Of a stretch of 64,000 nt of DNA, positions 45,047 through 60,792 are shown piece after piece. Each line of letters opens with the position of its first letter. Position 1 is the first letter of the stretch. This stretch comes from Hyaloraphidium curvatum (lineage: Eukaryota; Monoblepharomycota; Hyaloraphidiomycetes; Hyaloraphidiales; Hyaloraphidiaceae), in contig JAIVFI010000034.1 of the NCBI GenBank assembly GCA_025558095.1, forward strand, positions 372,001 through 436,000, read 5' to 3'. A program made the translations under genes and the position numbers. The notes under the pieces were generated by a model. It was not told the DNA's origin and made no database searches. It saw only the letters and a list, made by a program, of their open reading frames with translations.

Positions 45047-45807
45047 GATGGACCCCTTGGTTGAGGAGCTCGTCGCCAAGATTGGCGCCCTGCGCTCACT
45101 GCAGGACGACAATCAACGGGGACTTTTGCATTTGCAGGCCAAAGTGGGCCAGTTGTATGTGAGTTGATCTTCGTGCACGCGGTCTCCGTTCCCCACTCAC
45201 GGGAGAACGCGGCCAGGAAACCGCAATCGTTGACGGAAAGTTGACACTGGTGGGCAGCAATGCCGTGGATGGCACCAAGGGTACGACGGTCTCCGTCCTG
45301 CCGCGGCCCCTACCAACTCCCGCGTAGGCCGGGAATCGTGGCAGGCTTTGGTGGCGGAGAACGAAGCTTTGAATCAAGTTGTCCGGCAGCAAGGTGGAGG
45401 CATTTCGTGCTCATTGGACTCTGATTGCTGACCGTTGCGCGCTAGAGGTGGCCATGGCCTTGCTCATGGACAAGCTGCGTATCCAGAAGGTGGTCGGGCA
45501 CAACCTTGCCCTAGGCGCTTCATCGTCAACTTATTCCTTTAATCAACAGCTGCAATCGACGGCCGACATTGGGGACCTCAGATCGGACATTGAGGAGGTT
45601 ATGGTTCTACAAGAGGTCCGTGGCCCTCACGAGGCGTTCGTTCCTCGACCAACATTCTCACATCGCGTGCTTCCTTCGCAGCAAGAGATAACAGCCCTTA
45701 GGCTGGAAAATGCGCGGCTGAAGGAGCGGTTGGCCAAGGCCGAGGAGCGCATCGTCGCGGCCTTCGTGGAGCAGGATGCTTCGGCCGCAGATCCGACAGA
45801 ATCATGA
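45047..45807 (+). CDS. Coiled-coil protein of unknown function
   Basis: ATG 45047 (MDPLVEELVAKIGALRSLQD) with a helical first exon; later exons include SWQALVAENEALNQVVRQQ, EVAMALLMDKLRIQKVVGHN, DIGDLRSDIEEVMVLQE and EITALRLENARLKERLAKAE, ending ADPTES at TGA 45805-45807. Leucine/Glu heptads predict coiled coil over most of its length. The order (short coil, LxxENxxL, DIEEVM, LRLENxRLKxxL) loosely recalls SIKE/FGFR1OP2-type proteins, not enough to name it. A possible extra exon (ETAIVDGKLTLVGSNAVDGT, ~45218) is uncertain. Its stop abuts that of NUBPL. Confidence 0.5.
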
Positions 45808-47065
45808 ATTCGCCGCCCCTACCCCAAGCTTCTCGATGACCCTATCCGCGGTCAGCTGGTACGCGCGCGCCAGCTCTCCTTCCGGATGTGACACGACGAT
45901 TGGCCGCCCTTTGTCGGCCCCGACCATGATGTCCGTGTGGAGCGGGATATCACCCAGCAAGTCGATTCCCATGTCGGCCGCGGATTTGGCGACCCCGCCG
46001 TGGCCGAAGATGTGGGTCACGTGGCTGCAGTTCGGGCACGTGAAGTAGCTCATGTTCTGGACAAGACCGAGGACCTGGTGCGGACCGTCAGCGGGTGGCG
46101 GGGCGAAGCGCCAGCGACGATGGTGCCTACCGGCACAGAGACCTTGGAGAACATGTCGGCTCCTTTCCTTGCGTCGATTAGGGCAATGTCCTGTGGGGTA
46201 GAGATCACAATGGCACCTGAGGGGAAGTTGAATCCTTGGACACCGTCCACTTCATGTCGGACATACCCGACAACGGAAGCTGCTGCGCGATCGTGAGTTG
46301 GGTGTCGCCCGTCCCTGTCCGCCACCGCGATCAAGCGCATGCCATCTCCAGCGCGACTACGACGTACCCGGTGGCATGTCGATCACCATGACATCCAGGT
46401 CACCCCACTGCACCTGCCGGAGGAGTTGTTCGAGAGCTTTCATGACCTTTCGGGCCGAGACTGATGATCAAGCACGGCCCGCCCGCGGGTTCCTCCGGCG
46501 AGCCGAACCATGAGCCCACGCCAGACGATCGCGTTCTTTTCGTCCACAAGGAAGCCTATCGACATGCAAGATATTCCGTAGTTCTTGAGGGGCAGGAGCA
46601 TGTTCGCTGGCCAATAGCGGTTGGCACGGAGCTCCGGAAGTGCCACTCGGTCGTCTCACTGGCTTCATCCACTGCCGGCTTCGCGTGCAGGTTCATCATC
46701 TTTGGAATGGAGGGTCCGTAGATGTCTGCGTCCAGGAGTCCGATCCGGAGACTCCGTTTGCTCAAGGCGAGGGCGAGGTTAACGGCCAAGGTGGACTTGC
46801 CCACCCCTCCCTTTCCGGACTTGCAAGAGACCGCGTCGCTTCAGTATGTGTTTCCACCACCTCCTGCGGGGGTCCAACCAACCGCGACGGCAATAATGTG
46901 CTTGACACCAGGGATGCTCTTCTTTTGAGGCAGACCCCGCATCATTCTCAATTTTTCCATTTCCGGGGAGAGCTTTCGCGGTGGCGAAACGTTCGAGGCG
47001 TAACGACATTGCGCTAAGCGTTGAAGAGCGCCGAATCCGGCCCCTCGGAACGTGCGAACCGTCAT
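45802..47065 (-). CDS. NUBPL: Mitochondrial complex I Fe-S assembly P-loop protein (NUBPL/IND1)
   Basis: Mrp/NBP35-class ATPase delivering Fe-S clusters to complex I. Start 47065 ([20 protein letters not shown], an Arg-rich presequence), then [19 protein letters not shown] | [20 protein letters not shown] with the deviant Walker A across an intron, [86 protein letters not shown], the cluster-binding [12 protein letters not shown], and [20 protein letters not shown]. Ends GVGAANS at 45802-45804. Matches human NUBPL in order and spacing. Starts 65 bp from the divergent SYS1 ATG. Confidence 0.94.
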
Positions 47066-47130
47066 GGTTCCAACGCGTTTATTGCAATCGCGGCGGGCGC
47101 GGAGTTTCGATCACGCAAGTCGCGGGATCA

Positions 47131-47739
47131 ATGTCCAAGAGCTTCCGCGCCGCGGGCTGGGACCCGCTGCTCATTATAGCGCAAATCGTTGGACTGCAGG
47201 CCGCGTGGTACGCGTCGGCGTCCGTCGTGGTCCTCGTGGCAGAGGTCTTCTCCGGCAGCCCCGTCACCCTCCGACACCTCCTGGACTTCCGGGAGCTCCG
47301 CCTGGATTCCTTGTTCGGGTGGCTCCTCCTTATTGCCCACCTGAGCAATGCGGCGCTGGGGTAGGGGCCTGCCTGCGGCCGGGAGTCACTCTGAGCCTGA
47401 TCTGGTCCGGCCAGGTGCTACCTCCTCCTCATCGTTGTCCAGCGGGCGAAGCAATGTCTGGACTTTGCCTGCACCCTCTATCTTTTCCACTTCATCTTCA
47501 CCTCGATATATTCGAGGCATCTGCCCGACACCCTGATATGGTGGCTGCTGGCGGCCGCGTCCATCGCTGGAATGGCCGTCGGTGGCGAGTACCTCTGCAT
47601 GCGGCGAGAACTGGAGCCCATAGACGTCGGCAGATCCCTGGCCAGCCGGAAGCGGCAGTCGAGTGGGGCGATCACGCACGGCGATGCCGACGGTGTCGAG
47701 CTTTCGCTCCTAGAGTCGGGCGAAACGATCGGCGTGTGA
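47131..47739 (+). CDS. SYS1: Golgi membrane protein SYS1
   Basis: Four-helix trans-Golgi protein that recruits Arl3/ARFRP1 for Golgi trafficking. Start ATG 47131. Exon 1: WDPLLIIAQIVGLQAAWYAS, then FGWLLLIAHLSNAALG. A ~53-nt intron leads to CYLLLIVVQRAKQCLDFACT, LYLFHFIFTSIYSRHLPDTL, IWWLLAAASIAGMAVGGEYL and CMRRELEPI. Four hydrophobic segments and the KQCLDF and GEYLCMR boxes match human SYS1. Stop 47737-47739. Length ~185 residues, slightly longer than the animal protein through its hydrophilic C-terminus. Confidence 0.93.
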
Positions 47740-47821
47740 AAAGGGTTGCTTCAATGAGCTTCCCGACATACCGAGCGTTGATCTGATACCCAAGTTCCAT
47801 GATGATGTAGATAGTGGTATA

Positions 47822-50800
47822 TCAAGAGCGCCAATATTGCGCCCACTTGAAAAGAGATCAGCACCGAGTTCGAGCGTGAGTCAAAGAGCCGCCCACCTGG
47901 TGAATCCGTTCCATGACCTGAGGAAACAAGGCGCCAACGCTGTCGTTGATTAGCGTCTGGAAGTACTGCACGGCCTCCTCCTCCGACAAGTCCAGCCGAA
48001 ACTTGTCTTGGACCTGCGCGTCCTTGTTGGAGCAATGGGTCTCGAGCGCACCAGACCCCACCAACCTTCAACACCGCCTTGTCCGGCTCGATTTTGATGT
48101 CGGGAATCGCCGAGTTAACCATTAGGGCAAACAGGTTGAGGATGAGGTTGGCGGATTTCCGCAAAATGCTGAATGAAAGGAAACAGTACGACTTGAACTG
48201 CTGGTAGTGCTGCGACGACGCGCCGCCCATCGCCTCGACCATCTCCTTGGCCAGCTTCATCGGCGGTGGGAAAGGTTTGGGGTCCCTCCCGAGGATGAAG
48301 CTGAAGTCGACGTGGAAGAGGTTGCCTAAGGCAGCGTGGTTGACAAGTAGATCGGCCACACAAGCCCGGGAGGCTCACCACTAGGACTGAGCAACAAATT
48401 GTCCATGTGTCGATCGCCAACGCCGAGAAGGTACGTGATGACGCAGTAGGCAGCTGGAGACTCCGGTAAGCGGTTGCGCTGTCTGCAACCAACGCGGATG
48501 CGCACCGCAGCTCTTTATGTACGTGTCCATCACCACGGGACTGATCCCATAGGTGTCTGCCGCCGTATCCTCCCTGTTGTGCTCCCGCAAGTAGGCCAGC
48601 AGACTCCCGTACTCCTCCAAGATTGCGGCCAGTGAAAGGGAGGGGATGTATTGAACAAGACCTGAAACACGTCAATTGTGAATCGGGACACGCACGCAAC
48701 AGCAAGGTACCATGATCGGGCCCCGTGGCCAAAACCTTGTACGGAGTGAGCTTGAGATCCAAGTTCTCCTTCCGCAGCAGCTTGTCCATGAGGGTCAGAA
48801 TCTGGATGACCAGCTGATCTTGCCGCAGATCGTCCCCCGCCTTGAACATGACCTTCAAAGGCGATGGCCGTCAGTAGATGGATTGCTACTAGAGCACCGC
48901 GACGCACCGGATACTCCTGGCCATCCACGCAGCGGAAGCTGATGCGCAGCGGCGTCAGGACGCTTCGGAACAGCGTGGCTTTGTCGGGAATGATTCCAGT
49001 GACTTGCACGTTCGCATCCAGCGGCAAAGGCAGTGGAGGAAAGGAAAGGAACCCGTTCTTGGAGTCCGCGAAGATATGCCGAAGGTGTTCGATCTAGATC
49101 TGGCAGTTCAGCGACCATGCTGCCGGCAGCCAAACCAATGACGGACCTTCTTTGGTCGCGGGTCCTTCATCGCACGCAGCTCCTTGCTGATGCCGAGCAA
49201 CGACCCAATCAACTCGCCCGAGCGCCTGAGCATGTCCCTGCGATGGAACCCATCCTGCGCCTACGACCTCAGCGGTCAGTAAGCTGCTTGACGCGCATGG
49301 CGAGGGAACTGACTTCCATCAGGGCGGCCATGTAGTGGTAGGAGATGCGGGCATACATCTTGCCCCAAGCCTTGTCTTCGCATTCGACCATCAGGTACCT
49401 GGCGGTGTGTCAGAAGCGGAAGAGACAGCAAGCGAGGGCAAAAAAGCACCAGTAAAAGTAGTTGCCCAACGTAGGATTACGAATGGCGCGATGCACCAGA
49501 AACTCCCCGAGCGGCGACTCCGAAATCTCGTTGGTTTCCGTGAGGTTCTCGAACTTGAGGGCTTGAACGAGCTGCACGAGATACAGCTGCAGATCCTGGA
49601 AGAACAAGCACATGAGGCTTCACTACTGTGCAACGGACTTGACACGCACGTCGTCATCGGCTTTCTTGAGCTGGTTGACGGCATACGTTCGGACGTGGCT
49701 GTTCTCGAAGGATGGTCCCAGAAGCTCGAGAGCATCCTCGACGTCGATGTCCGCCCACGATGGTAGCAGATCGGCGGCCTGCCGAGCTTCGACAGGATCG
49801 GTCCACACAACAGACTTGACGAACTTCGTCACAGCTTTCCGATCCCGAGTCAAGTAATAGCGGAACTTCCATAGAAGGTCCTTCTCCTCTCCAGACAAAC
49901 TCTTCGTCGGGGGATACTTGAGCAGTTTCTAAGGTGCCAGAGACTCAGTCAATCTGAGCCAGACCGCACCGTCCCGATTCGTACGTTCAGCTCGTCCCGG
50001 ATCTTTGCGTTCGGCTTGAGCTCCCGATCCAAAATGCCGTTCCGCTGGCTACGGATGAGCTTCCTGTGCTTTGCTTCAACCAGATTGTCCCTCTGGCTCT
50101 CCAGATCCGAAAAGATGACTAGCTCACTGTCGATCGATCTCGGAGTCATTGAAGACGGCAGAGGGACAATCTGATGTAACGTGTGACGCGCGGCAGAAAG
50201 GGCCGCCGCCGCGACCCACCTTTTCGTTGAACACGAGGGGGAAGTCAAACCGTGGGAGGTCGATGTAGAGTGATAACGAGTTGGAGTCGGCCACCTCCTT
50301 CTGCGGGAACAAGCTGTCAGCGGCCGATTATGGCAAGGCGCGACGTTACTTGCCATGTTGATCTTCTCGATTTCGCGGAAAACCATGTTGTCCAGCCAGT
50401 CTACGTGAGGGACGTCTCCGTTTTCGTAGCGCCGCATGAGCTGCATTGGCTTGCTAGTGCCGGCAGGATGAAGTGGTGGATTTTTTGTCGGGACACACCT
50501 TCTGAAGTCGATCCATGGCCGTGGGATCCCCCTGCTTGCTAAGCGTGGAAGACTCGGCGGTCCCATCGGCGCCTCGGCCCGACCAAAGGTGCAGCTTGTG
50601 CTTCCCTGTCCGCAAAACACTGACGAACACCGCGGCTCAGTGTCACGCCGGTCCTCCGCCGGCGAATGCGTACTTGGTCTTGCCAAACAGCCGGAAAGTG
50701 GTTCCTCCGACGACCCTTGGCTGCCCCGGTGCGTATGCCTCCCATACTGTAAAGGCCACCTGAGCATTCCGAGGCAGGTCGCGATACTTGACGGGAAACT

Positions 50801-51145
50801 GAATCCACTCGTTCCAAACGTAGCGACTGGTGAAACTCTTGTACGAAGTCTGGGAAGGCGGGGCCAGGGGCTTGTTGTCCGCCCACAACTGGCACACAAC
50901 GTAGAGCTCCCGTAGCTGACTGCGTGGCGAGAAAAGACAATCAACTGGGATCCGATAACAGTCCGTCTCATAGCCTACTCCGCGCCGAGTGAACTGAGGT
51001 ACCGAGCGTACAGGTCCGCCAACTGCGCACGCGCGCTTTGCCCGTTCCCCAAGCCCTCGAGGGACGTGATGCGAATCTTCAGCTGAAGCTGGAGCTCCGA
51101 TGAGAGGCAGTAGGTAAAGTCCACGAGCTCCAAGCTGTTCGACAT
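47822..51145 (-). CDS. VPS34: Class III phosphatidylinositol 3-kinase (VPS34), with DFS instead of DFG
   Basis: Makes PI3P on endosomes and autophagosomes. Start 51145 ([20 protein letters not shown]). C2 domain: [60 protein letters not shown]. Helical PIK domain: [26 protein letters not shown].../[13 protein letters not shown]. Kinase: [40 protein letters not shown], the catalytic loop [20 protein letters not shown], activation loop [40 protein letters not shown] and [20 protein letters not shown]. The last exon reads WAQYWRS, stop 47822-47824. The Mg-binding DFG is DFS (48300-48308). The Asp is kept, so activity is plausible. Confidence 0.94.
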
Positions 51146-51365
51146 GGCGTCCAGCAGGGCTCTGGCCTGAGTCGCCCAAGGGCAGCTCGAAACCGTGTCC
51201 GACGCGTCCAGCGGAGCCTGCAGGCCGTTGTTATGCCAATGAACCTATGAACGACATTGTTGCGCGTAGGAAACGCGTCCGAGCGAGACGCGTTGTGTTC
51301 AGCGGCGCCGCGCGTGCGCGCCCGCCCGCCCTTCCGTTTTGAGAGACATCTCTTGCTCCGACGCG

Positions 51366-52440
51366 ATGTTCCTTACCAGGAGCGAGTATGACCGCGGAGT
51401 GAGTTGGAGCTGAGGAGATCGATGTGCCGGCCGCGCTGACCGGCGTACGACCAGGTCTCTACGTTCTCTCCCGAGGGGAGGTTGTTCCAGGTCGAGTACG
51501 CAATAGAGGCGATCAAGGTACCGCGAGCGTCAGAAGGACCATCTGCAGTCTACTGAGGCGTCATCTACTCCTCAGCTGGGATCTACGGCAATCGGGATTC
51601 AGACGAAGGAGGGCGTAGTGCTCGGCGTGGAGAAGCGGGTGACCAGCTCGCTGCTCGAACCTCGGAGCATCGAAAAGATCATGGAGATCGACAGCCATAT
51701 CGGCTGTGCGATGTCGGGTCTGACGGCAGACGCCCGAACCATGATAGATCACGCGCGAGTGGAGAGCCAGGTTGGGCCAGTGAACGCGCGATGGCGGAGA
51801 TCTTGTCTCTAAGCGGCGGCCACGGCCCAGAATCATTGGTTCACCTACAACGAGAAGATCAAGGTGGAGTCGGTGACGCAGTCCGTCTGCGATCTGGCGT
51901 TGCGGTTCGGCGAGAGCGCGGACGGGGAGGACGCAATCATGGTGTGTTCTCAAGGTTCTCGGACTGCGGCGCGCGAATCTGAATCGCGTTCCTTGGCCCT
52001 AGTCGCGACCATTCGGAGTGGCGCTGCTCATTGCGGGAACCGACGAAAAAGGGCCCCAGCTGTGGGTGAAGAGCGGCAACGTGCGGGGAAGCCACAAACT
52101 GATGTTGCTCTCCAGATTCCACGCTGACCCCTCCGGCACGTTCATGCGGTTTGACGCGAAGGCAATTGGATCGGGAGCTGAAGGCGCGCAAACAGAACTG
52201 CAGGAGCAATTCCACAAGGCATGGGACCTGTGCACCCATTTGTCGGTACACTAACCAGCTGCCCGGCAGTCCCTGACATTGAAGGAGGCAACCAAGCTCG
52301 TGCTCAAGGTCCTGAAGCAAGTGATGGAGGAGAAGATCAGCAGCGTGAACGTGGAAGTGGCGGTCGCAACGCCAGAGAAGGGTTTCCACATTTTGCCCGA
52401 AGACGAAGTATCTAGCTACGTCACCGAGCTGGCGGCATAG
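51366..52440 (+). CDS. PSMA5: 20S proteasome subunit alpha 5
   Basis: Non-catalytic alpha-ring subunit. ATG 51366 ([12 protein letters not shown]) spliced to [20 protein letters not shown], the proteasome alpha signature. Then [120 protein letters not shown] and the alpha-5-specific end [20 protein letters not shown] to YVTELAA, stop 52438-52440. Seven or so exons, usual ~240 residues. Divergent from VPS34 with 220 bp between starts. Confidence 0.96.
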
Positions 52441-52477
52441 CAGCACCATATACCAATTGATGAATGCTGTACAAAAT

Positions 52478-53436
52478 TTACACGACAAAGCTCCAGCTCC
52501 CAGCCCTGAACTCCTCGTCCGGCATGGTGTCCAGATGAACCAAGTTCCTCCTGACGTACCGCATTGCTTTCTGCAGCTGCTGCGTGGACACATCGCCGGA
52601 GACCGAGAAGAGGTTCCTGCGCGATCCAGGGCGGTCGTTGTCAGAGCTAGCTGCCATCAGTGTAGGCGACCCCTCACCTCCAGAGTGCCGAAGCCATCAA
52701 CACGTCACCGCCATGGAGGCCCTCATCGTAGGCTAGAATCTGCCCGTAGTACGAATCCAACAGTTCCTTCAACGTTCGCGATATCACGGTGAAGTTCGTG
52801 ATCTGGCGGCGGCGAGCGTGAGCAAGGACAGCAACAGCTGCTACATACACTTACGCCGCCTTCGTACAAGCGCTTCTCCAGGTCACTGCACAACGTGCTC
52901 GACACGTCCTCCGACATGCGACGCAGCACACCGCTCCCCGTTCTGCACCGAACGGAGATCATCCAGACGTGGAGAACCATTAGGAGGTACCAAGTCTCGA
53001 AGGCATCAATGAGGCCCATGCCAGTCACAAAGAGCTCCTTGTTCTCCACGTGGCGGGCGCATTCACTGTAGACGTCGATCGCCGTCTTGTGTTCCTTTCG
53101 ACGTTGGTTGAATCGCGCGAAAGGGTTGAGGGGGAGCTTGTCCTCCTGCGACATCGGCGATGCAGATTGCGATCGATCGAGGCCGGCATAGATCCCTACA
53201 TCCTTCAGACACGCCGTGAAGGAGAACTGTCTCGTGTTCCAAAGAGACCGAGCAGGGCCGAAGGCCGTCATCGGCGTTGACTGGTCGGGGCAACCAGGGC
53301 GTGGGAACGCAGATCGGAGAGCCAGGCCAGGCGCCGGCGCGCTATGCGCTCGGCGAGCCGTGCACCCAGCCGATGCATGCGGCGCCCAAGAAAGAGCACG
53401 AGCGCACCGTCCGATAGAGCATGTCGCGGCGGCCAT
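52478..53436 (-). CDS. Ubiquinol-cytochrome c chaperone (Cbp3/UQCC1 family)
   Basis: Binds newly made cytochrome b at the mitoribosome for complex III assembly. Start 53436 (MAAATCSIGRCARALSWAPH, Arg-rich without acids, a likely presequence) or 53541. Core box FETWYLLMVLHVWMISVRCR, then DVSSTLCSDLEKRLYEGG, LLDSYYGQILAYDEGLHGGD, LMASALWR and SGDVSTQQLQKAMRYVRRNL, VHLDTMPDEEFRAGSWSFVV with stop TAA at 52478-52480. It matches the chaperone domain (ETWYLL..HVW, YG..LAYDE, ALWRN, YVR). Convergent with PSMA5 (stops 37 bp apart); divergent from SLC33A1 with 110 bp between starts. Confidence 0.88.
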
Positions 53437-53546
53437 CGCGGGGCCAATGGGTGAACGGTGTTTTGAGACGCGCCTGTATAGCGGCCCTTGACAAGGTCGA
53501 TCACGAGGAAAACGTGGCACATTTGCCGCCTTTATGGCCACTGAAG

Positions 53547-55869
53547 ATGGTGAAGGAAGAGGACATTAGACGGCGGCGCTCCACACGGACCACGCAGGCT
53601 TCCCAAGGGGATGCCACAGCTGCCCCGAGTGCCGCAGAGAACGGTGCCGCGCACGCAAACGGATTGCCGGCAGCCAACGGGCGCTCGAAAGCCCGATCGC
53701 GTGCCTCTGCTCCATCGTCAGACAAAAGTCGCGCATCGTCCCCCGTTGAGCTCATTGACGAGTTCCTCGGCGAGTCGAGGAAGCTTGATTTCGACGGCAC
53801 AATGAACGACGAATTACACAAACTGCCGCCCCTCCTCAAGCCCACGAGGAATGGATTTGAAATGGAAATGGTGGAGGAGGGCCAGCAGGACGTTGCGCTG
53901 GGGAGTGCAGGGGCGCAGGATGGATCCCGCCTCCTCGGCTCCGAGGGTCCCGCGACAGGGGCTGTATCGACCGAGGACTTGGGCAACTTCGTCATCCTTC
54001 TCCTGCTGTATTGCCTACAGGGCGTTCCACTTGGTTGGCACACAGTTCCGCGCGGAGGAGCCTCTGGACGCTGCTAATGTCGCCGCAGGTCTCACCTTTG
54101 GCAGCATACCCTTTCTGCTCAAGAGCCGCCTCTCGTATCACGAGCTCGCGGTCTTCTCTTTCGCATCATACCCCTATAGTCTGAAGGTAGGATCCGCGAT
54201 GCCAATGGCGGGCCTGTCCTAAATGCCCCGCAGCTGCTATGGTCGCCGATTGTGGATGCCTACTTCTTCAAAAGCATTGGCCGTCGAAAATCGTGGATCA
54301 TCCCAATCCAAGTCTGCATCGCTTTCCTTCTCGTTTTTTTGGGTACCAAGGTGGACGGGTACTTGCAAATGGTTGGTCCTGCACGCTACTGCGCGCTCTC
54401 GCCCACCTAATGATCGAACCCCACAGGAATCTGTTCCAGTCACGACCATCACGGCCGTGTTTCTGCTCCTGGTTTTCTTCTCTGCCACACAAGGTGAGCA
54501 TTGGTTCCCCGGCTTTGATGATTGAGCTAAAGCTTTTGTCACCAGACATTGCCGTTGATGGATGGGCCCTAACCCTTCTGTCGAAAGGTGGAAGCCAGTG
54601 CCGATGTGGACGTGCTCCTTCCTCACGCGATTGACACAGAGAACGTCACGTATGCCAGCACGGCGCAGACGATTGGCCTCAACTCCGGCTATTTCCTTTC
54701 CTTTACCGTCTTTCTCGCGCTAAACTCGCCCGAGTTTTGGTTCGTGCTTCGGCTCCTTCCATGGCCTCATTTGACCGCTTTCGCCCCTATCAGCAATAAG
54801 TACCTTCGCGCGGAGCCCAAGGATGTCGGCTACATCCAGCTCGGGTCCTACCTGCAGTTTTGGGGCGTCGCTTACCTTGTGGCGACGTTCCTCTTGGCTG
54901 GCAAAAGGGAACAGCTGGCCGAAGCCGTGGAAGATGTGCGCTCGGTCTACCAAACGATGTGGAAGATTTGCTCGTTGCCGAGTAAGTGCTCGCGGCGGTT
55001 GGCACGCTCAGCCTTGCTCATGTTCTGCAGACATGAAGACGCTGATCGCCGTGCTCCTGCTATCCAAAATCGGCTTCATCACGAACGAGGTCGTGACGGG
55101 GTTGAAGCTCCTTGAGCTGGGTTTCAGCCGCGAGGACCTCGCTCTCGCTGTTCTGTGCGATTTTCCGTTGGAGATTATCTTCGGATACTACGCGGCGCGC
55201 TGGAGTAGCGGCGATCGGCCATTAGTGCCGTGGCTCACGGCGTTTTACGGGCGGCTCTTCTGTGCGGCGCTAGGAATGGGCGTCATCTACATCTTCCCCG
55301 CTTCGGGAACAGTTGGCACGGTGGGAAGCTCGCTTTGTTTCTGGATGAACGTTTGCAAACGATGTGTCGCTGCCAGGGATACTTCACCTTGGTGATTGCG
55401 TCTACGGTGCTCACGTCGTTCATGAGCACGATACAGTTCGTCAGCATCGGCTGCTTCTTCGCGCGGATCAGCGATCCTTCCGTCGGCGGGACGTACATGA
55501 CACTGGTCGGTGGCGCGGCCCGTCCTGTTGGCACCGGTGGCTCATTTTCTACAGCTCAACACGCTGAGCAACCTGGGAGGAACGTGGCCCAAAGCCATTG
55601 TTCTCCAGCTCGTGGACTACTTTACCATCACAGCTTGCCGCCATCCGGCTCAGGGCGATGCTGCGAGCTCCTGCGCAAGCGATGCGTTGCGGGACGCGTG
55701 CAAGGCGGGCGGCGGGACGTGCAGCGTGATCCGAGACGGCTACTACATCGTCAATCTTTCTGGCCTATGTCTGGGTGCTGCGTTGTTCCTTTCTTTCATC
55801 AAGCCGCGGGTTCAGCAACTTGAGGTGCTGCCGACGAAATCGTGGCGGGTCAAAGAAATCAAGCATTGA
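53547..55869 (+). CDS. SLC33A1: ER acetyl-CoA transporter (SLC33A1/AT-1)
   Basis: Multipass carrier importing acetyl-CoA into the ER/Golgi lumen. ATG 53547 (MVKEEDIRRRRSTRTTQ). The N-terminal ~145 residues are hydrophilic and variable. Membrane core begins LGNFVILLLLYCLQGVPLG, LTFGSIPFLLKSRLSYHELA, LWSPIVDAYFFKSIGRRKSW, the family motif DIAVDGWALTLLS, ENVTYASTAQTIGLNSGYFL, MKTLIAVLLLSKIGFITNEV, DFPLEIIFGYYAARWSSGDR, IQFVSIGCFFARISDPSVGG and TYMTLLNTLSNLGGTWPKAI. Ends WRVKEIKH, stop 55867-55869. Roughly 12 hydrophobic segments. At least ten introns. SPIVDAxxxxxxGRRKSW and GGTYMTLLNTLSNLGGTWP are diagnostic. Confidence 0.94.
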
Positions 55870-55937
55870 GAGGTCGGACTCCAGTGTATCGGAGCGAATT
55901 ACAACACGCCAAGGAATCGGCATCCGTAATCTAACGG

Positions 55938-60406
<4,469 letters not shown>

Positions 60407-60792
60407 CGGAGAGTTCACGTCGCGCACTTCGCGATCCAGTTCCATGACTTCCGCGGGGCACGGGCGCGAACGCGCGCGCCCTGCTTCGCCGCGGAGACTA
60501 CTGACGCCGCGATGCAGCGCTGATCTGCGCGGCTAGCGCATCGGCCGCCGAGAAGGCTGCGTGCGGGGCGACGTGTTGAAAGCGGGCGCGGCGGCGGCCG
60601 ACGCAGCGACGCGCACCCGTGCACTTTCGCACCCCTCAAGAACTCCAACAGGAGAGATCTGGGGCGGCCGCCTCTATTTTTCCTTGGAAACTCTCCTTCC
60701 CTCTCCCGCGTCCGCGCCCGCGATGACGGCGGAATGGGTGCGCACCGCGCCTGCGCAGTTCCGGGCCACTTCTGACGCCCTGCCACCCATAG
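60407..60792. promoter_or_regulatory. Divergent promoter region between USP7 and LUC7
   Basis: 386 bp between start codons. It is GC-rich, with two CGCGCG-type clusters. ATG 60720 followed by a short frame (MTAEW) ends near an acceptor-like CCATAG just before ATG 60793, so the LUC7 gene may have an extra 5' exon here. Confidence 0.4.
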
